48,935 bases of DNA, taken from contig DMEZ01000069.1 in NCBI GenBank assembly GCA_003450735.1, positions 101,100-150,034 on the forward strand, read 5' to 3'. The notes under the pieces were generated by a model, which was not told the DNA's origin, made no database searches, and was given only the letters and a program-made list of their open reading frames with translations. The DNA comes from Elusimicrobiota bacterium (GTDB taxonomy: Bacteria > Elusimicrobiota > Elusimicrobia > UBA1565). The translations under genes and the position numbers were made by a program. Each line of letters opens with the position of its first letter. Position 1 is the first letter of the stretch. Shown here piece after piece: positions 42,920-48,935 of this stretch.

Positions 42920-44436
42920 CCCACCATCCTCTCCAACTCGTCCAAATCCTTCCTTATCTCATCCTCCAACCCCCTCAGCCGTTTAATAATAGTCTTCGGC
43001 GGGTCATACTTCACTTCCTCATACGCAATCTCCTTATACCGATTCAGCGACAAGTCATACTTATTCCCCCGTATCTCCTCCGCCCCCACAAAAAACGCTT
43101 TCGCCTTCCTATCAGTATCTTTTCGAGGGTCCCGCCCCCCCCACAGCTTAATCACATCCGGTATATCGTTCTCCTCAACCCTCTGCCTCTTATCATCCAG
43201 CGACAACCCATCCGCCTGCATGTCGTAAAACCACACATTCTCCGTCTTCCCCCCCTTCACGAACACCAACACCGCCGTGCTCACCCCCGCATACGGCTTG
43301 AACACCCCCGAAGGCATCTTCACCACCGCCTGAAGCTCGCACTTATCCAGCAAAATCTCCCGCAACGCCTTATGCGCATTGCTCGACCCGAACAAAACCC
43401 CGTCCGGCACGATCACCCCGGCCCTACCACCGATGCGAAGCAAGTTCACGATCCGATTCACGAACAAAAGCTCCGTCTTCGTCGTCTTAAGACTCAACTC
43501 CTCGTTGATATCCCCCTTATCTATGCTCCCCTTAAATGGCGGATTCGCCAACACCACATCGAACCGATCCTTCTCCGTAAACCGCTTAGACAAAGTGTCC
43601 ATATAGACCAGATTCGGGCTATCGATCCCGTGCAAAATGAGGTTCATCAGCCCGATGCGCACCATCGTCGTGTCGAACTCGAAGCCGTAGAACGTCTTCT
43701 CCTTCAAGACCGCCCACTGCCTCTTATCCGTCAGCTTGTCCCCCACAAGCCCGCGCTCCAGACCGTTCACATCCTTATGCCGCAGCTTCGCGCTCGTATG
43801 CCTCGTGAGGATGTGCTGGAACGCCCCGAGTAAAAACCCCGCCGTGCCGCAGGCCGGATCGCACACCTCCTCGCCCAACTTCGGGTCCGTCAGCGCGCAC
43901 ATCATCTGGATGATATGCCTCGGCGTACGGAACTGCCCGTTCTTCCCCGCCGTGGCGATCTCAGAGAGCAGATACTCGTAAAGGTCGCCCTGCGTGTCAT
44001 GGAAGGTCTGCCCGCTCTCCTTCGTCTCACGCTCGATCTCCGTATAGATCTCGTCGATGATCCCCACCGCCTCAACCAGCAAAGAAGCCTTCGGGATCAT
44101 GAAGACCGCGTCCTGCATATAGACCGAGAACGACTGCCCCGCCCCGCCCAGGGTCTTGATGAAAGGAAACACCTTGTCCCGCACATGCGAGAGCATCTCC
44201 TCGGCCGGCAGATGCCTGAAATGGCTCCACCTCAGATCTTCTTTCTTAAAGACCGACTTATACTGCCGCTTAAGATACTCCGCGTCCTCAACCTGCTTGC
44301 GGTCCATCGCATCCAAGCGCCGCATGAAGAGCAGGTAGCTGATCTGCTCCACGGCCGTCAGCGGGTTGGCGATGCCGCCGGACCAGAACTTATCCCAAAG
44401 CTGGTCTATCTTCGCGCCGATATTCTGATTCAGCAT
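42916..44436 (-). CDS. hsdM: Type I restriction-modification DNA methyltransferase HsdM
   Basis: The protein has 506 residues. The N-terminal helical domain (IDQLWDKFWSGGIANPLTAV) precedes the N6-adenine methyltransferase core: FRTPRHIIQMM, motif I DPACGTAGFLLGAF and motif IV NPPF (FDVVLANPPFKGS). It methylates adenine in the site chosen by HsdS and, with HsdR, forms the restriction complex. It lies 9 bp after the fic stop and overlaps hsdS by 4 bp. Confidence 0.97.
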   Translation of the reverse strand: MLNQNIGAKIDQLWDKFWSGGIANPLTAVEQISYLLFMRRLDAMDRKQVEDAEYLKRQYKSVFKKEDLRWSHFRHLPAEEMLSHVRDKVFPFIKTLGGAGQSFSVYMQDAVFMIPKASLLVEAVGIIDEIYTEIERETKESGQTFHDTQGDLYEYLLSEIATAGKNGQFRTPRHIIQMMCALTDPKLGEEVCDPACGTAGFLLGAFQHILTRHTSAKLRHKDVNGLERGLVGDKLTDKRQWAVLKEKTFYGFEFDTTMVRIGLMNLILHGIDSPNLVYMDTLSKRFTEKDRFDVVLANPPFKGSIDKGDINEELSLKTTKTELLFVNRIVNLLRIGGRAGVIVPDGVLFGSSNAHKALREILLDKCELQAVVKMPSGVFKPYAGVSTAVLVFVKGGKTENVWFYDMQADGLSLDDKRQRVEENDIPDVIKLWGGRDPRKDTDRKAKAFFVGAEEIRGNKYDLSLNRYKEIAYEEVKYDPPKTIIKRLRGLEDEIRKDLDELERMVG

Positions 44437-44445
44437 CTCACTCTC

Positions 44446-45495
44446 CTACTGCTTTCGGATCCACTTCGCCCCGCGGCCCTTGCCCTGGGCAAGGATGACG
44501 CCGTCGTCGCGCAGCTGCCGTAAAACCACCCGGACCATGTCCCGGCTGATGCCCGGGCAGTCGCTCTCGATGTCCGAGATGGCGAAAGGCCCCAGCTTAC
44601 GCTCCACCGCCTGCCGGATCTGGTCGGTCTTCGATCCCCGGCCGGTCTTGATGCTCCCAACCCGCACCTCGAACTCCCGGTAGGCCTTGATGAGCGTCCC
44701 CCAGAAATAGTCCATCCACGGCATCAGATCGTGCTTGCCCTCATGCCAGCCCTGGGAGCTCGCCTCCAAGGTCTCGTAATAGCTCTCCTTGGATTCCTCG
44801 AAGATGCGCTCCAGGCTGATGTAGCGCCCCACCTGATAGTCGAAGTGGTAAAGCAGGAGAAGCGTCAATAGCCGCGCGGTGCGGCCGTTGCCGTCCGAGA
44901 ACGGATGGATGCAGAGGAAATCAAGTATGGTTGCAGGAACTATTATCAACGGCTCCGATCCAACAAGATCAGCTTGGAATTGATATTCGCACACCAGCGC
45001 GGCCATAGCATCCGGCGTGGCCGTGGCCTTCACCGGGTCGAAACGGATGCGGCGCACCGTGCCGTCAGGATTCTTCTCAACGATAGCGTTGTCGTTTTTC
45101 TTCCACTTGCCTCCGTCCACCGGCAGGTAGCGGTGGATGGTCGCATGCAGTTGAAGGATCACGTTCTCCGTGAACGGCATATGCTCGGCCGATTCATGGA
45201 TGAGGCTCAACGCGTCGCGGTAGCCCGCGATCTCCTGTTCAGGCCGGTTGCGGGGGTTGGTGCTCTTCTTGACCAAGGCCTCCACCCGCTCATGCGGAGC
45301 CACGATGCCCTCAAGCCGGTTGGATGACTCGCTGGACTCGATGAGCGCGACCTGCTTCAAGGTCTCCAAGGCCTCGGGAGTTTGCCGGACAAATAGGTCC
45401 TGGCGGCCCTTGCACTCGCCGATGCGTTTGAGGGATGAGGCCTGCTCCGCGGAGAAATGCAGGCGGTTCAGGTAGCGGATGTCCAAGGATTTCAT
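44446..45495 (-). CDS. Fic-domain protein with C-terminal winged helix
   Basis: The start is ATG 45495 (MKSLDIRYLNRLHFSAEQAS), 6 nt after an extended -10; longer starts run through the operator. The protein has 349 residues. The N-terminal inhibitory motif is SSNRLEG (S/TxxxE(G/N), class II). The catalytic Fic motif is HPFSDGNGRTAR. The C-terminal 60 residues (FAISDIESDCPGISRDMVRV, VLRQLRDDGVILAQGKG) form a winged helix. Fic enzymes usually AMPylate proteins. Here the wHTH and the upstream inverted repeat suggest autoregulation. Between hsdR and hsdM, it may regulate or modify R-M subunits. Confidence 0.9.
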   Translation of the reverse strand: MKSLDIRYLNRLHFSAEQASSLKRIGECKGRQDLFVRQTPEALETLKQVALIESSESSNRLEGIVAPHERVEALVKKSTNPRNRPEQEIAGYRDALSLIHESAEHMPFTENVILQLHATIHRYLPVDGGKWKKNDNAIVEKNPDGTVRRIRFDPVKATATPDAMAALVCEYQFQADLVGSEPLIIVPATILDFLCIHPFSDGNGRTARLLTLLLLYHFDYQVGRYISLERIFEESKESYYETLEASSQGWHEGKHDLMPWMDYFWGTLIKAYREFEVRVGSIKTGRGSKTDQIRQAVERKLGPFAISDIESDCPGISRDMVRVVLRQLRDDGVILAQGKGRGAKWIRKQ

Positions 45496-45501
45496 GTAGG
45501 T

Positions 45502-45510
45502 ATAATACCA
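45502..45510 (-). promoter_or_regulatory. Extended -10 promoter element for fic
   Basis: TGGTATTAT on the minus strand is an extended -10, ending 6 nt before the fic ATG, so the transcript would start at about the ATG. A TTGCTA in the upstream repeat is the only -35 candidate, with an 18-bp spacer. Confidence 0.5.
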
Positions 45511-45514
45511 GACA

Positions 45515-45548
45515 AATAGGGGTAATAGCAAACAGATATTACCCTATT
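45515..45548. promoter_or_regulatory. Inverted repeat upstream of fic, probable operator
   Basis: AATAGGGGTAATA (45515-45527) and TATTACCCTATT (45537-45548) are complementary except for one extra G, with a 9-bp centre. It covers the region between the hsdR stop and the fic -10, overlapping any -35. No T-run marks it as a terminator. The Fic protein's own winged helix is the natural candidate to bind. Confidence 0.6.
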
Positions 45549-48388
45549 TATTGGTGATAATACCCCATTCCTTGGATGAAGCTCTCTATTTCCTGGCGTT
45601 CCTGGGACTGGAACAACCCCAGGATTCCGCGCGGATGGATGTTGGTGAAGGGCTGGGAGATCAGGCACTCCCGGTTCACTTCCCCGGTCTGGATGATGAA
45701 GGTCTTAAGGGTCTGCAGGAAGAGGATCTGCTGGGAGGAGAAGGTATCATGCTTGGCGATGAAATCGTCGAATTCACTGGTCACGGTCAAAGACCACGGC
45801 GCAAGCCGCTCGCGGCCGAGCATGTGCCGGATGAACTGGATGAAATTCGCCCGCTTGTTGTCATAGACGCGGCGCAGGATGTCCTCGTTGACGTGAAGGG
45901 AGCTGTGCTCGAGCTCATCGGCCAGCTCATGCAGCTCCTCTTCGGTGCCCGCTTCGCCCGCCTCGATCTTCTGCAGGACGAAGCTCTTATCGAGGAGCTC
46001 CCGGACGAACGCCTCCGCCTTCTCCCGGTAGACCGAGACCGCCACGCGCTCATGCCCGGGGCCGCACTCGACCCACTCCTTAACGAAGGACACATCGTCC
46101 AAATCAAGGTGCACCATGGAACCTTTGCGGGCCTTGCGATACTTCATGAGCGGAGCTAAGCGCTCGCTCAGGGAGCGCAGCTTCTCCTCCGTCGGCGTGA
46201 GCCACCAATCATCGAACTGGACCGCGTCGATGAGCTCGCGCTCCTTGGCCACGATGTTGACCGCCAGCGGCAGTTCAGCGACCTGCGCCTGCAGGCTCTG
46301 TTTGATGGCCTCGAAGGCATCCTTGTTGTCCGCCAAGACGGCCGTGCCCAGCTCCACGACCTCGGTCTCGAATCGGAGCGCCTTGAAATCCGCGCCGGAG
46401 CGGGCGCGCAGGATGGGCGCGATGACCGCGCGCAAGAAGCCGATGCCCTCCGTGGACAGGTGCGGCCAGAACTCCTCGGCCTTGGCGCGGGCGAGATCCG
46501 CCCCGTTCTCCAAGACTACCACGTTGTTCTTGGGCAGCTCGCCAAGATCGCGGCGCAGATCGCCCTTCACCGCCTCGACGATGTCCTGCCGGCCGGCATG
46601 GGCCGCGGCCTCCAGCCTGTCGAGCCTAGCCTTGAAGAGCCGAACCGGCATGGGCACGAGCGCGCCCGGCTCGCGGCCTTCGGGGTTCATCTTGAAATAC
46701 TCGAAGTTGCCCCAGCAGTCGATGACGAGGAACTTATCCTTATCCATGCACCAGGGCTTGCGCTTGGCCGGATCCGCGTCCAATAAGCGCGTGCCGCGGC
46801 CGATCATCTGCCAGAACTTGACGAAGGAAAAGACCGGCTTGGCGAAGACCAGGTTGACCACCTCGCGTATGTCTACGCCGGTGTCCAGCATGTCCACGGA
46901 GATGGCCACCCGGGGCATATCCTGATTCTTGAACTGATCCAGGAGCCCGCCCTTGCCGTGGACCCGGGGGTCCTCCGAGACGATGACCCGAGCGAGCTTG
47001 CCGGCATGCTCCGGATAGAGCTTGTCGAAGAGCTCCTCGATCCTGCGGGCGTGGGCCTTGGAGATGGCGAAGATGATGCTCTTGCCGGGAAGCGTGCCCG
47101 AGGAGTCCTTATTGCACTCCTCCATGAACTCACGCACGATCAAGCCGTTGGTCCCGGAGTTCGTGACCTTGCGTTCGATGTCCGTGCCCTCGAAATCGAC
47201 GTCCTCGATGTCCTTGCCTTCCGCCAACAAACGGCGCTGGTCATCGCCGGACAAGGCCCGCCCATGGATGCCCTCAAGCTGGAACTTGGTCCGGACTTTC
47301 AACACCTCGAAGCGGCTGAGATAGGGCGGCACATGGTCCACCGCCTCCTGGTAGGTATAGGCGAAGGTCGGGTCCTGGGCGTCGCATTCGAAAAGCTGGA
47401 AGGTGTCGTGGTCGATCTTGTCCTGGGGGGTTGCGGTCAACCCGATCTTGACGCCGTTGAAGTAGTCGAGGACTTGCTTGTAGGTGCTGTAGATGCTCCG
47501 ATGGCTCTCATCGGCCACGATGACATCGAAGAAGTAGGGCGAGATCCAATCCCGCGGATCTTCTCCGGCTTGGATGAGGTTGAGCATGGCCGGATACGTG
47601 GTGATGTAGATGCGCCGATCCCGGGCGAACTCTTTTTCGCCTTGCTCGGGCCAGCGCGGCTCGGCGGGCATGAACTCCTTGAAGGCTTCGCGAGCCTGGT
47701 CGCGCAAAGCGATGCGATCCACCAGGAAGAGCACCCGCTTGGCCCACCGCGCCCGCGCCAGAACATCCAATAGAGCGACCGCCGTCCGGGTCTTGCCGGT
47801 GCCCGTGGCCATGACGAGCAGGAACCGGCGGCGCTTGGCCTCGATGCCCTCGAGGATGCCGCGTATCGCGGCGATCTGATAGTCGCGGCCCACGATGCCC
47901 GTGTTGATCATCTCGACCGACAAGGGCCTGCGCTCGCCGCCGCGCTGGACGAGCCATTCCAGATCGCCCCTGGTGGGGAAGCCGTGGACCTTGGTCGGCG
48001 GATAGAACTCGTACTCCCAGAAGTAGCTGTCGTAGCCGTTGGTGTAGAAGATGAGCGGCATCTTGCCGCCGTGCAGGCGCTGGATGTTCTTGGCGTATTG
48101 GAGCGCCTGTTCGCGGCCAAGCTCGGCGTCGCGCATAGTGCGCTTGGCCTCGATGACCGCGGCGGGTTTGCCGTGAAGGCTCAAGGCATAGTCCGCGAAC
48201 CGGTGCCCGGCGAAAGGGTTGTCGGCGGCCAAGGCATGTCCGATCAGGCTGCCGGTCGCGGAATGGGTCTGCCGCAGGTCGATGTCGAGCTCTTGTGTGA
48301 CTTGGGAGGCGTCATCGACATCCCAGCCGGCCAGTGCCAGCCGCTTGTCGATGATCCGATGTCTTGTCTGCGCTTCGTTCAAGTCCAT
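45548..48388 (-). CDS. hsdR: Type I restriction endonuclease HsdR
   Basis: The protein has 946 residues. The N-terminal nuclease domain has FADYALSLHGKPAAVIEAKR (D...ExK). The SF2 motor has Walker A LLVMATGTGKTRTA, motif II VIVADESHRS, GLTATP (motif III) and QMIGRGTRL (motif VI). The C-terminal 250 residues (from about 690) form the helical region that docks on HsdM. It translocates and cuts unmodified DNA. Intact, no frameshift. The 118-bp gap upstream (48389-48506) holds a TAGAAT at 48411-48406, 17 nt before the ATG, as the likely -10, without a good -35. Confidence 0.96.
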   Translation of the reverse strand: MDLNEAQTRHRIIDKRLALAGWDVDDASQVTQELDIDLRQTHSATGSLIGHALAADNPFAGHRFADYALSLHGKPAAVIEAKRTMRDAELGREQALQYAKNIQRLHGGKMPLIFYTNGYDSYFWEYEFYPPTKVHGFPTRGDLEWLVQRGGERRPLSVEMINTGIVGRDYQIAAIRGILEGIEAKRRRFLLVMATGTGKTRTAVALLDVLARARWAKRVLFLVDRIALRDQAREAFKEFMPAEPRWPEQGEKEFARDRRIYITTYPAMLNLIQAGEDPRDWISPYFFDVIVADESHRSIYSTYKQVLDYFNGVKIGLTATPQDKIDHDTFQLFECDAQDPTFAYTYQEAVDHVPPYLSRFEVLKVRTKFQLEGIHGRALSGDDQRRLLAEGKDIEDVDFEGTDIERKVTNSGTNGLIVREFMEECNKDSSGTLPGKSIIFAISKAHARRIEELFDKLYPEHAGKLARVIVSEDPRVHGKGGLLDQFKNQDMPRVAISVDMLDTGVDIREVVNLVFAKPVFSFVKFWQMIGRGTRLLDADPAKRKPWCMDKDKFLVIDCWGNFEYFKMNPEGREPGALVPMPVRLFKARLDRLEAAAHAGRQDIVEAVKGDLRRDLGELPKNNVVVLENGADLARAKAEEFWPHLSTEGIGFLRAVIAPILRARSGADFKALRFETEVVELGTAVLADNKDAFEAIKQSLQAQVAELPLAVNIVAKERELIDAVQFDDWWLTPTEEKLRSLSERLAPLMKYRKARKGSMVHLDLDDVSFVKEWVECGPGHERVAVSVYREKAEAFVRELLDKSFVLQKIEAGEAGTEEELHELADELEHSSLHVNEDILRRVYDNKRANFIQFIRHMLGRERLAPWSLTVTSEFDDFIAKHDTFSSQQILFLQTLKTFIIQTGEVNRECLISQPFTNIHPRGILGLFQSQERQEIESFIQGMGYYHQ

Positions 48389-48506
48389 GCGGAGCCCGTT
48401 TTACGATTCTAGTATTTGCGGAACAGGTTTGCTTATGACTCAGGGAGGACACTGCCCGGCTGGTCCGCTGCTTGATCTCGCGAGCGATGCCCGTAATAGC
48501 CATGCG

Positions 48507-48935
48507 CTACGCCCTTGCCTGATCGGCGGGACCGTCGAGCACTTCGCGCAGCTTGAGCAGCAGGGCGCTGGGAGCGAAAGGCTTATAGAGAAAAGCCAGG
48601 CCGGGCTCCAGGACCCCATGCCGCACGATGGCATCATCCGTGTATCCGGAGATGAAAAGCGTCCTGCGGACCATGTTCTTCTTGCCGAGCGACTGGGCCA
48701 GGTCACGCCCGCTCATGCCAGGCATCACCACGTCCGTGATCAGCAAGTCCACGGGTCTGCCATGCCGCTCGATGACCTTGAGCGCTGCAGGCCCGTTGGC
48801 CGCGGCCAGAACCGTGTACCCGCTGGCGGTGAGAGCACGCTCCCCGAGTCGGCGGATGATGTCCTCATCCTCGACGAACAGGACGGTCTCATTGCCTCGA
48901 AGCAGGACACTATTGTCCTTGTCCTTGTCCTTGTC
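48507..48935 (-). CDS. C-terminal receiver domain of a probable hybrid histidine kinase (partial)
   Basis: The frame is open to the right edge, so only the last 142 residues are seen. It begins with DKDKDKDNS, from a GACAAG repeat at the edge, then a full receiver: ETVLFVEDEDIIRRLGERAL, LLITDVVMPGMSGRDL (phospho-Asp), TLFISGYTDD (Ser in place of Thr) and FLYKPFAPSALLLKLREVL (Lys). The NETVLFVEDED start and DVVMPGMSGRDLA form are typical of receivers fused C-terminal to PAS/histidine kinases. A separate response regulator with a linker cannot be excluded. It lies 118 bp upstream of hsdR. Confidence 0.85.
   Translation of the reverse strand, partial: DKDKDKDNSVLLRGNETVLFVEDEDIIRRLGERALTASGYTVLAAANGPAALKVIERHGRPVDLLITDVVMPGMSGRDLAQSLGKKNMVRRTLFISGYTDDAIVRHGVLEPGLAFLYKPFAPSALLLKLREVLDGPADQARA

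Noticed and set aside
48912..48935. Microsatellite or phase-variable repeat at the right edge
   Set aside because: Only about three full GACAAG units are visible; a six-base unit would not shift the frame, and the tract is cut by the window edge.

Overview
The window is about 49 kb of a GC-rich, Gram-negative-type bacterial chromosome. A very large secreted NHL/LamG/FG-GAP protein, an MFS-like permease behind an unusually long exported N-terminus, many stand-alone receiver proteins and AAA/DUF4143 ATPases together suggest an Elusimicrobiota-like lineage. That placement is an inference from protein style; no rRNA is present to confirm it. Coding is dense, with ATGA or TGATG stop/start overlaps nearly everywhere. 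Several genes have a good -10 box only 6-13 nt before the start codon, so leaderless or near-leaderless mRNAs look common.

Layout. (1) 1-8382, minus: one giant surface/secreted protein that runs off the left edge. It has two tandem copies of a super-module (12 NHL repeats plus a beta-rich module), then LamG, FN3-like and FG-GAP parts. (2) 8440-13014, minus: a signalling cluster of three receiver proteins and one OmpR-type protein with a decayed receiver, with a thiolase and a GNAT acetyltransferase. (3) 13088-15778: divergent glycosyltransferase and second thiolase. (4) 15783-20227, minus: a compact four-gene operon (excisionase-like HTH, AAA/DUF4143 ATPase, TPR protein, SEC-C protein) of unknown role. 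(5) 20294-22951, minus: recA, a Xer-type recombinase and a small exported protein. (6) 22952-24459: an intergenic patch with a REP-like double palindrome, an RHH/nucleotidyltransferase toxin-antitoxin-like pair and a gene fragment. (7) 24460-31068: ClpC with two exported proteins, then the MFS-like permease. (8) 31065-31187: a strong candidate small structured RNA with its own promoter and terminator, abutting a DUF3800 gene. (9) 31967-40614, plus: LysM/FecR protein, NodU/CmcH-type carbamoyltransferase, radical SAM protein and amidohydrolase, split by an AT-rich island. (10) 40611-48388, minus: a type I restriction-modification locus (hsdR, fic, hsdM, hsdS) with a Ymh-type gene. (11) The right edge holds the terminal receiver of a probable hybrid histidine kinase.

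The most notable structure is the AT-rich island at about 35.6-39.7 kb. It carries an OLD-like ATPase/TOPRIM protein, a TIM-barrel protein and a nucleotidyltransferase, and no recombinase. It is flanked by two diverged copies (roughly 80% identical over 111 bp) of the 3' end of the radical SAM gene. The right copy ends in an ATGA overlap with the amidohydrolase, as an undisturbed operon would. The element therefore appears to have entered the 3' end of a protein gene and rebuilt that end, much as islands do in tRNA genes. With the type I R-M/Fic locus 1 kb further on, this makes 35.6-48.4 kb a defence-island-like zone.
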